From: Verrucomicrobiota bacterium
GTDB taxonomy: Bacteria; Verrucomicrobiota; Verrucomicrobiia; CAIQCK01
Length of the DNA stretch: 64,000 nucleotides
Reading direction: 5' to 3'
Assembly: GCA_016222825.1 (NCBI GenBank)
Contig: JACRQF010000004.1
Span: 1-64,000, forward strand
This document shows positions 25,274 to 35,473 of the stretch, one piece after another. The position numbers were made by a program, and so were the translations under genes. Under the pieces are notes generated by a model. The model made no database searches, was not told the DNA's origin, and was given only the letters and a program-made list of their open reading frames with translations. Within the stretch, counting starts at the first letter, position 1. The number at the start of each line of letters is the position of its first letter.

Positions 25274-26310
25274 TCAGGAAAGCCGGCAGACGCCTTTGCC
25301 CTTCACGATCTCGCCGACGAACAACGCGCCTTTGCCGCAGGCGCGGCGGACGGCGTCAGCCTTGGCGGCGGCTACGACGAAGACCATGCCGATGCCCATG
25401 TTGAAGACCTCGTGCATTTCCTCGTCGCTGACGTTGCCGCCGCTCTGGAGGATGGAGAAGATCGGCGGCACGGGCCACGAGCCGCGATGGATGACAGCGT
25501 CCGCATTCTTCGGCAGGATGCGCGGGATGTTGCCGGTGAAGCCGCCGCCGGTGATGTGGGCGCAGCCCTTGAGCGCGTCGGCCAGTGGCGATTTCTTGTC
25601 GCGCAGTTTCAGGATGAGCGGGCCGTAATTGCGGTGGACCTTGAGCAATTCGTCGGCGAGGGTGCCGCCGAGTTCCTCCAGCCGGTCGTCCGGCTGGTAG
25701 CCCAGTTCGCCGAACAACACTTTCCGGGCGAGCGTGTAGCCGTTGGTGTGCAGGCCGTTGCTCGGCAGGCCGATGATGGCGTCGCCGGGGCGGATGCGGC
25801 TGCCGTCGAGGATGCGGTCGCGCCCGATGACGCCGACAATGGTGCCGGCGAGGTCGTATTCGCCGGGCGCATACATGTCGGGCAGTTGCGCGGTTTCGCC
25901 GCCGATGAGGGCGCACTTGGCCTCGGCACAGGCTTTGGCGAGGCCGGTGATGATTTGGTAAAACACGACCGGCTCCAACTTGCCCATGCCGATGTAGTCG
26001 AGGAAATAAATCGGCTTGGAGCCGAGCACGGCGATGTCGTTGACGCAGTGGTTGACGAGGTCCTGGCCGACGGTGTCGTGGCGGCCGGTCATGATGGCAA
26101 TCTTGAGCTTGGTGCCGACGCCGTCGGCGCTGCTGACGAGGACGGGGCGGCGGTATTTCTTCGTGTCCAGCTCGAAGAGGCCGCCGAAGCCGCCGATCTT
26201 GCCGAGGCAGCCGGGCTGGCGCGTGCGTGCGACGAGTTGGGGGAGCTTGGATTTGAGGGCGTCGCCGAGCGCGATGTTCACGCCGGCGGCTGCGTAAGCG
26301 GAGGGTTTTT

Positions 26311-26314
<4 letters not shown>
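25274..26314 (-). CDS. purM: Phosphoribosylformylglycinamidine cyclo-ligase (AIR synthetase)
   Basis: 346 residues, full length. It closes the imidazole ring of formylglycinamidine ribonucleotide with ATP, the fifth step of purine synthesis. Signature segments: YAAAGVNIALGDALKSKLPQ-type N terminus, VSSADGVGTKLKIA, HCVNDIAVLGSKPIYFLDYI, ALIGGETAQLPDMY, GLPSNGLHTNGYTLAR and HITGGGFTGNIPRIL. It overlaps the purF stop by 4 bp (ATGA), so the two genes are translationally coupled. Confidence 0.97.
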
Positions 26315-27858
<1,544 letters not shown>

Positions 27859-27958
27859 TAGGGAGACCCACGCATCATACCGGCGCGCGCCGCGAAGTCA
27901 AACGGTGACTGAACAACGAGAACCGCAAGCAGCCTTCGGTCCGCGCGAATGCGCTCCA

Positions 27959-30679
27959 TCAACGCCTGCCGCCGGACTTCAACACCACGGGGCCGACTTT
28001 CGTCCAGAAGGAAGCGGCGGGGATGTCGTTGATCCTCTCCAGCGTGTCGAGGCCGTCGAGGACAAGGGCGTCGCGCTCCTTGTCGAAATCGCAGCGGAGT
28101 TCCTTCAGCGGCATGCCTTTCAACGGGGAGAGGTCGGAGACCCTCGTGTTGTTGCACCAGAGCACGGTCAGCGGCATGCCCTCCAATGGCGCGAGGTCGC
28201 CCACGGCGGTGTTGCTGCATCCGAAGACGGTCAGTTTCATGCCGGCCAACGGCGAGAGGTCGCGCACCGCGGTGCCGTCGCACGTCAGCACCGTCAGCGG
28301 CATGTCCCGCAGCGGCGCGAGGTCGGCCACCTGCGTGTTGTGGCACCACAGGCCGTTGAGCGGCAGCCCCTTCAGCGGCGCGAGGTCTGCCAGCGCGCCG
28401 CGCGCCTGGCCCGCGCGTGGCGCCAGCGAGAGCCGTTGGAGCCTGGTCAACGCGCGCACCGGCGAGAGGTCGGCAATCGCCGCCGTGGACACCGTCAGAT
28501 CGGTCACCGTGCCGCCGGTGACACGGTGCTGTTCGCGGCCGTCGAAACGCGGATTGAGTTCGCGCAGCCTGGCAATCACGGCAGCCACCTGCTGCTCGGC
28601 CGGCATGGCCGCCACGGCGGCGACGAAGGGATCGGACGGCGGTGCCGGGGAAGCTGTCTGCGCGGCGCCTGGGGCTGAATCCGGATGGGGCATCGAGGCC
28701 ACGGCGGCGTTCACGGCTTGGATGAAGTCGTTGACGGTCTTGCCGTTGACTTTCTGGAGAGTGGAAATCGCCATCAATGTCTGCACGGCCTGTTTGTTTT
28801 CGGCGGCGGCCATGTCGCAAACGAGGTAAAGCAACGGCATCCTGGCCAGCGGTGAAAAATCTTTGACGGCCGTGCCGGCGATGTCCAGGAACGTCAGCGG
28901 CGCGTCCTGGACGGGCGTCAAATCGGCCACCGGCGTCTGGCGCAGGCCCAGGCGCGCGAGCGGCATGCCTTGCAAGGGCAACAGGTCGGCGATTTGGGTG
29001 TCTTCCGCGTGCAGTTCGGTCAGCGCCATGCCGCGCAACGGCGACAGCGAGCTGATCCGCGTCCCGGCGAAAAACACCCGTTTCAGCGGCGCGCCCGCCA
29101 GCGGCTGGAGATCGCTCGCGGAATTGCCGACGATGCTTAGGAACTTCAGCGGCATGCCTTGCAGCGGCGAAAGATCAGCGACCCGGGTGTTGAGGCACGA
29201 CAGACTTGTCAACGCCATGCCACGCAACGGCGACAGGTCGGCCAGCGCGCCCTTGGTCCGCGAGTCGCCGCAAGACAGTTTCTGCAAACCGGCCAGCGCG
29301 CGGACGGGCGAGAGGTCTTTGATGGCCGCGGAGGGAAGCGTCAACTCCGTCACCCGGCCGTCGGCGATCTTGTGTTGCTCCTGGCCGTCGTAGCCGGGAT
29401 TCAATTCCTTCAGTTTCCCGACCACGCGCTGCAACTGTTCTTCAGGCGCGAGCAAGGCGGCCGACGCGAGCCAGGGATCGGCCGCGGGAGCCGTTGGGGC
29501 CGCTGATGGCCGGGTCAAGACAGGCGGTTCGGAAGCGGGTGCCGGCGGTGGCGCAGGTTTCGGCGGCTCCGGCGCGCTCTTTGGAGCTTCGCTTCGCCCC
29601 TTCGCGTCTTCCCTGTTCATCCGACGCGGCTGTTCTGCCTTCGGCGCTCCACGCTCTTTCCACGGCGCCCAGACCATCGTGACTGCCGCGGCGATGACAA
29701 CCACGGCGGCCACCATGAAACCGGACGAGGAGGATTTCCGGGCCGCGCTGACGGCGACCCTCGCGGTGGCGGGCTTCATCGTCTGCGGAGTTTTCGGCGC
29801 GACAAGCTGCGTCGAGCCTGCCGCGGCCATGCCCAGTTGTTCGCTGATGCGCACAAGGTCGGCGATCAACTCCCCGTAGTCCTGGTGCCGCGCGGCCGGG
29901 TCCTTCGCCAGCATTTTGTTCAGCAGCAACGCCACCTGCGCCGGACAGGACGGCCACGTTTTCGTGATCGTCGGTGTCGGATCGTTGGCGTGTTTTTGAG
30001 TCACCGCCCTTGCCGTCGGCCCGTCATAAGGCGGCTGGCCGGCGAGCATGTGATACAGCACGCAACCGAGGCTGTAGATGTCGGAGCGCAGGTCCAGGCT
30101 GGCCTCCCCGCGCGCCTGTTCCGGGCTGACGCAATACGGCTTGCCGCCGTCGCCCGCGAACGCCGCGCCGGCCGGCCTCGCCACGCCGAGGTCGCCCAGT
30201 TTCACCTCGCCGTGCCGCGAGAGGTAGATGTTGCTTGGCTTGACGCTGCGATGGACCAACTCCGCCCGGCGCCAGCCGTGGTCGAGGGCGTGGGCCACGT
30301 AGTAGCAGGTTGCCAGCGCCTGCTCGACATCCAGCCGCCCCTCGCGTTCGAGCCGCTGTTGCAGCGAATCGCCCTCGATGAACTCCATCGAGAGATAAAA
30401 CGCGCCGTCGCATTCGCCGGCGGAATACATCTGCACGAGGTTGGGATGATTGAGCTTGGCCGCCGCGACGGCTTCCTGCTTGAACCGGGCGATGAACTCG
30501 CGGTTCCGCGAAAGCCCCGGCAGCAACACCTTCAGCGCCACCAGCCGGTCCAGCGTGACCTGGCGCGCCTTATAGACGGCGCCCACGCTGCCCCGTCCGA
30601 GCAGGGCCAGCACTTCGTAATCATGAAACTGTTGTCCTTCGAGCGATGTCACATCGTCAGCTCCCGCATAAGCCGGCAC
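27959..30679 (-). CDS. Membrane-anchored LRR protein with Ser/Thr kinase-like domain lacking the catalytic Asp (probable pseudokinase)
   Basis: 906 residues from a GTG start at 30679. Residues 21-290 are a Hanks-type kinase fold: Gly loop LGRGSVGAVYKA, Lys50 in VALKVLL, Glu69, DLG at 163-165 and SPEQARGE. The catalytic HRD is HRS (Ser145, codon at 30245-30247), so the general base is missing while Asn150 is kept. A membrane segment (FMVAAVVVIAAAVTMVW) follows near residue 330, then a Pro/Ala-rich linker. The outside part is a duplication: two modules each opening with a LNP(G/R)(Y/F)DG-EQH block followed by 20-23-residue leucine-rich repeats (VADLSPLQGMPLKFLSI type). It is likely a signalling receptor or scaffold. 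Confidence 0.88.
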   Translation of the reverse strand: MPAYAGADDVTSLEGQQFHDYEVLALLGRGSVGAVYKARQVTLDRLVALKVLLPGLSRNREFIARFKQEAVAAAKLNHPNLVQMYSAGECDGAFYLSMEFIEGDSLQQRLEREGRLDVEQALATCYYVAHALDHGWRRAELVHRSVKPSNIYLSRHGEVKLGDLGVARPAGAAFAGDGGKPYCVSPEQARGEASLDLRSDIYSLGCVLYHMLAGQPPYDGPTARAVTQKHANDPTPTITKTWPSCPAQVALLLNKMLAKDPAARHQDYGELIADLVRISEQLGMAAAGSTQLVAPKTPQTMKPATARVAVSAARKSSSSGFMVAAVVVIAAAVTMVWAPWKERGAPKAEQPRRMNREDAKGRSEAPKSAPEPPKPAPPPAPASEPPVLTRPSAAPTAPAADPWLASAALLAPEEQLQRVVGKLKELNPGYDGQEQHKIADGRVTELTLPSAAIKDLSPVRALAGLQKLSCGDSRTKGALADLSPLRGMALTSLSCLNTRVADLSPLQGMPLKFLSIVGNSASDLQPLAGAPLKRVFFAGTRISSLSPLRGMALTELHAEDTQIADLLPLQGMPLARLGLRQTPVADLTPVQDAPLTFLDIAGTAVKDFSPLARMPLLYLVCDMAAAENKQAVQTLMAISTLQKVNGKTVNDFIQAVNAAVASMPHPDSAPGAAQTASPAPPSDPFVAAVAAMPAEQQVAAVIARLRELNPRFDGREQHRVTGGTVTDLTVSTAAIADLSPVRALTRLQRLSLAPRAGQARGALADLAPLKGLPLNGLWCHNTQVADLAPLRDMPLTVLTCDGTAVRDLSPLAGMKLTVFGCSNTAVGDLAPLEGMPLTVLWCNNTRVSDLSPLKGMPLKELRCDFDKERDALVLDGLDTLERINDIPAASFWTKVGPVVLKSGGRR

Positions 30680-30850
30680 TGTAGTGGAGCGCCCCTTGAT
30701 TAACGATACCTATTCGCTGGCGAACCTGCGAATCAATTTCCGCGCGCCGCAAGGCCGCCGGTCGTCACCGCGGCGCAGACATTGCCGCAACCGAAGAACA
30801 CGAGCAGGAGCGTGTCGAAGAACCCGCCTGCCCGCCATTTCGGAAATGGT

Positions 30851-31993
30851 TCACGCAACAGCTTCCCTGTCCCGATGGGTCGGGTTTGGCCGGCCGGGGC
30901 GGAAATGTTCCAGATGATCCAGCTTTGCCTGCAACGTCGCGAACCTCGCGGCCACCGCGGGCACCGATTCCTTGACGGTCGCGGCGAGCACGTCGGGCGG
31001 CGCTTCGGCGCGCAGGTTGATGATCAACTCGCCTCCTTTCACCGGCTCGCCCAGCTTCAGCGACATCTCCGGCACGAAATCGTTCCGCACCAGGTTCGCC
31101 ACCGCCACGTGGCCGCCATCGGTGCTGAAGGTCATCTTGAGGTGCGCGATCTCCGCCTGCTGCGCCTGCAACCCCTTCTGAATCTCGCCTGCGAGCTGTT
31201 GGAGCAGGCTGTCGGCGTCGAACAACCGCGCGGCCGTGAGTTGGACCGTGCAGTTGAGCCAGCCCATTAGCGCCTCGCCGTCCGCGTAGATGTCGTAGTC
31301 CACTTCCATCGCCGTCCGCGCGGTCTGCGTCTCGCTCGCAAGCCGCGCAAACCATGCGTCGAGATTCGCGCCGTTGCGCGCGGAGACCGCCAGGATCTCC
31401 TTCCGCGGGAACTTCGCGGCGAGCGCCTTGCGCAACGCCTCCAGCCGCGCGGCGTCCAGCAGGTCGCTCTTGTTGATGACGATCAGGTCGGCTTCTTCAA
31501 GCTGCTTGGCGTAGATGTAAGCAACCTTCTCCGAAAAACCGCCGCCTCTTTCCACGCCCAGCACGCGCAGCGCGCGCACCGGGTCCACCAGCACGCTGAC
31601 GGGCGCAACGGTGAAGTCGTTGCCGTAGAGCCGCCGCAACGGATACGTGACCGTCGCGACGAGGTCGGTGCAGCTCCCCACCGGCTCGGCGATGAAGACG
31701 TCGGGTCGCGTCTGGGCCGAGAGCTTCTGCGACGCCTCGACCAGCGAGTTGAAGCGGCAGCAGAAGCAGCCGCCAATGATTTCCGCCGTCTCGAAGCCCT
31801 GCGCGCGCAACGTCAGCGTGTCCACCAGCTCGCGGCCCTGGTCGTTGGTGATGAGGCCCACGCGCAGGCCGCGGTCGGTGAACTGCCGCGCGAGCCGGCC
31901 CACGGCGGTGGTTTTGCCCGCGCCGAGGAAGCCGCCGATCATGATGTAGCGGGCCTTGGCCGGCGCGGCGACGGAAGCGGTGGATGGTTTCAT
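30851..31993 (-). CDS. CobW/COG0523 family GTPase (metallochaperone-type)
   Basis: 380 residues from the ATG at 31993; a TTG 18 bp upstream is the alternative. G3E GTPase motifs: Walker A GGFLGAGKTT, the metal-binding CxCC as GGCFCCRF, AEPVGSC, and the guanine-specificity NKSD. The C-terminal part (TFSTDGGHVAVANLVRND onward) is an atypical CobW C-terminal domain, so the subgroup differs from standard zinc chaperones. Family members insert or deliver Zn, Co or Fe using GTP hydrolysis. It starts 34 bp after the sulfatase stop, so it may be co-transcribed with a metal-dependent secreted enzyme. The client is unknown. Confidence 0.88.
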   Translation of the reverse strand: MKPSTASVAAPAKARYIMIGGFLGAGKTTAVGRLARQFTDRGLRVGLITNDQGRELVDTLTLRAQGFETAEIIGGCFCCRFNSLVEASQKLSAQTRPDVFIAEPVGSCTDLVATVTYPLRRLYGNDFTVAPVSVLVDPVRALRVLGVERGGGFSEKVAYIYAKQLEEADLIVINKSDLLDAARLEALRKALAAKFPRKEILAVSARNGANLDAWFARLASETQTARTAMEVDYDIYADGEALMGWLNCTVQLTAARLFDADSLLQQLAGEIQKGLQAQQAEIAHLKMTFSTDGGHVAVANLVRNDFVPEMSLKLGEPVKGGELIINLRAEAPPDVLAATVKESVPAVAARFATLQAKLDHLEHFRPGRPNPTHRDREAVA

Positions 31994-32027
31994 GAGGTAT
32001 TGTTGGCGCAAAACCGGCGGTTCACAA

Positions 32028-33611
32028 TCACGGCAGCTTCGGTTTCAGCGGCGTGACGCCGTCCTTGTCCACAGGGTGGAGCGCGTTGTGTTTCTCCAGG
32101 CTCGAGGTCAAGCCCCGCATCATGCGGCGGAGTTCGTCGGGCCGGGAGGCGGCGAGGTCGTTTTGCTCGAAGGGGTCGTCCTTGAGGTTGAAAAGCTGGT
32201 AATGCGCGCCGCCGGACTGGATGGAATCGCCATGTGTGGGAACATCGGGCAGGGCGTGGTAGATGACCTTCCAGTCGCCGTCGCGCCAGACGGTGAAGTA
32301 GTTGCTGCGATGCGGCGCGTGGGGATAGTGCATGAGGAACTGCTCCTTGCGAGAGCCGTCGCGCTTGCCGGTCAGCAACGTGTCGAGACGCGAACCGTCC
32401 ATGATGTGTTTCGCGGGCGGCTTGGCGCCGGTCAGCGCGAGAATGGTGGGGAACATGTCGTAGATGGCCGCCTGCTGGCTCTGGATGGCGCCGGCGGCGA
32501 TGGGCAGGCGCTTCTGATGAGCGTTGCCGGCGCCGGACTTCGCCCACGCGGCGATGAACGGCACTCTCATGCCGCCTTCGTAGTGCGCGCCTTTTTTGCC
32601 CCGCAACGGGGCGGCGCAGGCGACCTCGTGCTGGTGGCCGAGCGGCGCGTCCGAGCCGTTGTCGCCGAGGAAGAAGATGAGCGTGTTGTCGGCCACGCCG
32701 AGCTTGTCGAGATGATCGAGCACGTCGCCGAGCGATTTGTCCATGCCCTCGATCAGCGTCGCGAACGCCTGCGCCTGTTCGGGCTTGCCGGAATCCTTGT
32801 AGTGCGCGGCGAAGCGCGGGTCGGAGTTGAACGGCGCGTGGACGGCGTAATGCGCGAAGTAGAGGAAGAACGGTTTGCCGTCCTTCACCGCGCCGCCGAC
32901 GCGCGCGTTGGCCTCCAGCGTGAGCGCCTCGCTGAGGAAAATGTCCTGGCCGTGGTATTTCTCCAAACCGGGGACGGCGTTCCCTGGCCCCGCCTTGCCT
33001 TTCTTGCCTTTGACGTTCTTCGGCCGGCCGAAGTTCTGCATGCCGTAGTAGCTTCCCGGCGCGCCGATGGAGCAACCGGCGACGTTGACGTCGAAGCCGA
33101 GGTTCTTCGGCTCCGCGCCCTCAAACTCGCGCGCGCCGAAGTGGCCTTTGCCGACGTGAATCGTCCTGTAGCCCGTGTCGCGCAGCAGGCCCGGCAGGGT
33201 CACGTCGCCCTTCTTCAAACCTTTCCAGTTCCACTGCGGCGGGCCTTGCGGGCCGGCGTTGTCCTTGTCGGGATTGATCCAGTTCGTCGTGTGATGCCGC
33301 GCGGCGTTCTGGCCGGTGAGGATGGCGATGCGCGTCGGCGAGCAGACGCTCATGGCGTAGAAGTTGTTGAAGCGGACGCCGCGCGCCGCGAGCCGCTCCA
33401 TGTTCGGCGTGCGGTAATAGTCGTTGAGCGGATACCGCTTCGGCTTGCCGGCGGCGTCGGTGAGAAACGGCACCGAGGTGTCCATCACGCCCATGTCATC
33501 CACGAGGAAGATGATGATGTTGGGCCTGGCTTCGGCGGCGCGCAGCGCGACTTGTGGAGCCGGCAAGGTTGATAACAGAACTGCGAGAGCAAGGAGGTTG
33601 CGCGTTTTCAT
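32028..33611 (-). CDS. Secreted sulfatase (formylglycine-dependent)
   Basis: 527 residues from the ATG at 33611, giving a signal peptide (LLALAVLLSTLPAPQVALRA). The N-terminal metal site is PNIIIFLVDDMG. The Cys converted to formylglycine is in SVCSPTRIAILTGQNAARH (C-x-P-x-R consensus intact). Other sulfatase motifs: TIHVGKGHFGA, FFLYFAHYAVHAPF, FLGDNGSDAP and GGMRVPFIAAW. It hydrolyses sulfate esters of carbohydrates in the periplasm or outside. No maturase gene (FGE or anSME) is in the window. It lies upstream of the CobW-type GTPase. Confidence 0.93.
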   Translation of the reverse strand: MKTRNLLALAVLLSTLPAPQVALRAAEARPNIIIFLVDDMGVMDTSVPFLTDAAGKPKRYPLNDYYRTPNMERLAARGVRFNNFYAMSVCSPTRIAILTGQNAARHHTTNWINPDKDNAGPQGPPQWNWKGLKKGDVTLPGLLRDTGYRTIHVGKGHFGAREFEGAEPKNLGFDVNVAGCSIGAPGSYYGMQNFGRPKNVKGKKGKAGPGNAVPGLEKYHGQDIFLSEALTLEANARVGGAVKDGKPFFLYFAHYAVHAPFNSDPRFAAHYKDSGKPEQAQAFATLIEGMDKSLGDVLDHLDKLGVADNTLIFFLGDNGSDAPLGHQHEVACAAPLRGKKGAHYEGGMRVPFIAAWAKSGAGNAHQKRLPIAAGAIQSQQAAIYDMFPTILALTGAKPPAKHIMDGSRLDTLLTGKRDGSRKEQFLMHYPHAPHRSNYFTVWRDGDWKVIYHALPDVPTHGDSIQSGGAHYQLFNLKDDPFEQNDLAASRPDELRRMMRGLTSSLEKHNALHPVDKDGVTPLKPKLP

Positions 33612-33992
33612 GGCGGTCGGCAGCTTGCCAACACGAGTCGGGACGCGCCACAAGAAAATCCGGACGGTGTGAACACGAACCAATCCTTGCCGCTCTCGCC
33701 GCCTGCGCTACACTCCGCCCGTCACTGAGAAAAACTATCGAGTAACCCAAAACCAAAACTGATTTCGCGCAGCATCGGCTGCCGTTCACTCCGAAACCTA
33801 GGAAATTTCGAAACGCAGAGCTGCGCTGGAAGCGCGCCCCCACGTGGAGCGCGCCGAAAGCGTTCCTGCATGGGCCCTCCTGGGTGCCTGGAGTGGGACG
33901 CAAGTAAGTGCGTCCCACATTTTTTGGGCACCTAAAAGTCCGACGCAGGAGCAGTTCAGAACATCGGCTGATTCGCACGCGAGCGAACAACC
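33612..33992. other. Intergenic region between divergent sulfatase and R-M remnant
   Basis: About 380 bp with no gene-like frame. Apart from the hairpin at 33893-33918, I see only weak palindromic pieces, such as GGTGCC near 33884 pairing with GGCACC near 33927. It should contain the sulfatase promoter, but no clear -10/-35 pair stands out. Confidence 0.5.
33893..33918. repeat. Perfect 10-bp-stem hairpin followed by T-run
   Basis: GTGGGACGCA pairs with TGCGTCCCAC over a 6-base loop (AGTAAG), followed by ATTTTTT. It has the form of an intrinsic terminator on the plus strand, but no plus-strand gene ends upstream. The nearest genes are the divergent sulfatase start and the short downstream remnant. 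It is more likely a dispersed palindromic repeat. Confidence 0.7.
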
Positions 33993-34283
33993 ATGCCCAT
34001 CTCCAGCAGCGAAATCTTTCACGCCGAAGACTCCAAACACAGCTTGGCACTCTTTGACGCCGTAGAAGTCGAGAAGCTCGAAAAGTCCCTCTTCGAGAAA
34101 AACGGCAAGCCCTTCCTCAAATGCCTCGTGCGCGGGAGGGATATTCAAGCCAAGCCGGAAGAAATTGTCCGTCAGCTTTGGATTCACCGCCTCGTCCGTC
34201 GCTACAACTACCCACTAGCTCGCTTGACGACGGAAGCTGCCGCGCTGAACTACCTCAACTCCGCCACCGGAGACGAAGAGTGA
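33993..34283 (+). pseudogene. Truncated restriction-modification-like N-terminal fragment
   Basis: A 96-codon frame (MPISSSEIFHAEDSKHSLALFD...). The segment KPEEIVRQLWIHRLVRRYNYPLARL resembles the N-terminal domain of type I restriction R subunits or N6-DNA methylases (HSDR_N-like), where a VRQL..HRL...YGYPL motif is common. The similarity stops near residue 85, just before the nuclease core would begin, and the frame ends soon after. I read it as a remnant of a lost R-M gene; a genuine short protein cannot be excluded. Confidence 0.45.
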
Positions 34284-34560
34284 CTTCGCACATTCCTGAC
34301 CATTTTGTTGGTATCAACGAAATGGCCTGAGCCTGGTCGCAGACCATTTTGCGCTAGTCCGCATTATGGTCGGCATCAGACGTGGAACCAATTCGAACAA
34401 ATCCTCGGAATGGTTGGAATCACGGCCACGTAGTCTGCCAGGGCATTCACTGCTGATTGCGAGTCGCCTGCCAGAAAAGGGTGTCTTTCCTGTTCTATCG
34501 GCAGCCGATTTCTTGTTTTCCACTGGTTTTCCAATGGTTTTGTGTATTCCGACACTCAAT

Positions 34561-34833
34561 TGGGGCGTCCGCCCGCTCGTCCTCGCCGTTGTCCCATTCG
34601 ATTACGCCGTGCGCCCGTTCGATTTGGACGCTGCGCCATTAGCTTCGGACGTTGTTCCATCAGTTATGAACGTTGTCCCATTCGTTACGGACGTTGCTCT
34701 ATCAGTTTTGGACGTTGCGCCATTCGATGCAGACGTTGTTCTATTCGGTATGGACGTTGCTCCATTTGGTTGGGACGTTACGTCATTAGGTTGGGACGTG
34801 CGGCGGTTCGGTGCGGACGTTATGCCATTCGGT
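34561..34833. repeat. Thirteen tandem 21-bp units
   Basis: Exactly 13 contiguous 21-bp units with no length variation. The consensus is about NNG GAC GTT GYN CCA TTC GNT, degenerate mainly in the first and fourth triplets. The last triplet drifts in blocks: GAT early, GTT in the middle, GGT in the last five units. Because 21 is divisible by three, the array stays open on both strands. In the plus frame that continues into the ArsR-like gene it encodes a heptad of the form xDVxPFx. GC content is visibly lower than in the flanking genes. There are no spacers, so this is a minisatellite and not a CRISPR array. Confidence 0.9.
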
Positions 34834-34896
34834 GCGGGGAGTTGGGAAAACCCTTGCGTTGCCATGCCGGACGGGGGTAGAAGTGCGCTAGATCCC

Positions 34897-35217
34897 ATGA
34901 GCACTACAGGCACTTCTTTGGGGCAGCCGGCGCTCTCGCTGGCGCAGGTCTGCAAGTTGTTGAGCGATCCAACGCGGTGGAAGTTGTTGCGGGAGCTGTG
35001 CAAGGGCGAGATGCTGCCAAGCTCGGACCTCGCCAAGCGCGTCGGTTGTTCGACGGACATGGTCTTCAGTCACATGCTGGTCTTTCGGAAGCTCGGCCTG
35101 ACGGTGCAGCGCTATCGCGGGTTTTATGAGATTGCGCCCGCGTTCCGGCCCGCAGCCGGCGCGACGACGATTGACCTCGGCCACTGCGTGGTCAAACTCG
35201 ACACGCCGCTGGAGTAG
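34897..35217 (+). CDS. ArsR-like winged-helix transcriptional regulator
   Basis: 106 residues from the ATG at 34897. The winged-helix core is plain: VCKLLSDPTRWKLLRELCKG, then LAKRVGCSTDMVFSHMLVFR as recognition helix and LGLTVQRYRGFYEI as wing. The C terminus (AGATTIDLGHCVVKLDTPLE) is not metal-binding in an obvious way, as no ArsR Cys motif is present. The same frame is open upstream through the 21-bp repeat array to 34366, so a 283-residue product with a heptad-repeat N terminus is formally possible. I prefer the short form because the wHTH is complete and the array looks non-coding. Its targets may be the sulfatase/esterase genes that converge on it. Confidence 0.75.
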   Translation: MSTTGTSLGQPALSLAQVCKLLSDPTRWKLLRELCKGEMLPSSDLAKRVGCSTDMVFSHMLVFRKLGLTVQRYRGFYEIAPAFRPAAGATTIDLGHCVVKLDTPLE

Positions 35218-35245
35218 GCAGGCGGCGTGTTCGTAATCCTGAGTG

Positions 35246-35267
35246 GAGCGAGCTTCCAAGCTCGCTC
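35246..35267. terminator. 10-bp perfect palindrome after the ArsR-like gene
   Basis: GAGCGAGCTT-CC-AAGCTCGCTC lies 29 bp after the regulator stop. A partial copy (GGCGAGCTTGGAAG) recurs at 35292-35305. No T-run follows, so a terminator role is uncertain, and the partial repetition suggests a dispersed repeat. Confidence 0.45.
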
Positions 35268-35315
35268 TCGGTTCTCATTTGGAAGACGGCGGGCGAGCTT
35301 GGAAGATCATCCCAC

Positions 35316-35454
35316 TTAACGCGCATATTTCACACGCCGCACGAAACGCCGACAGGCTGTAGCCGCCGACGTAAGGAGGCGGACGCATTGCCAGCCACAG
35401 CCTTTCCGCCTCCTTACGTCGGCGGCTACGAAACGTGTGAAATATCCGCGTTAA
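35316..35454. repeat. Nested inverted repeat (outer 21-bp arms, inner 24-bp arms)
   Basis: Outer arms at 35316-35336 and 35434-35454 are reverse complements with one mismatch. Inner arms at 35359-35382 and 35406-35429 are perfectly complementary around a 23-bp core. The inner arm (GTAGCCGCCGACGTAAGGAG and on) is the same sequence as the arms at 2577-2705. The 139-bp element sits between the convergent ends of the regulator and the EF-hand sulfatase. It could act as a two-way terminator, but its recurrence points to a MITE-like or REP-like mobile palindrome. Confidence 0.9.
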
Positions 35455-35473
35455 ACGCTGCCGCCCCGCAGTC

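Noticed and set aside
33893..33918. Intrinsic terminator call
   Set aside because: The form fits, but no plus-strand gene ends upstream; listed as a repeat hairpin instead.
34561..34833. CRISPR array
   Set aside because: Units are contiguous, with no unique spacers and no cas genes nearby.
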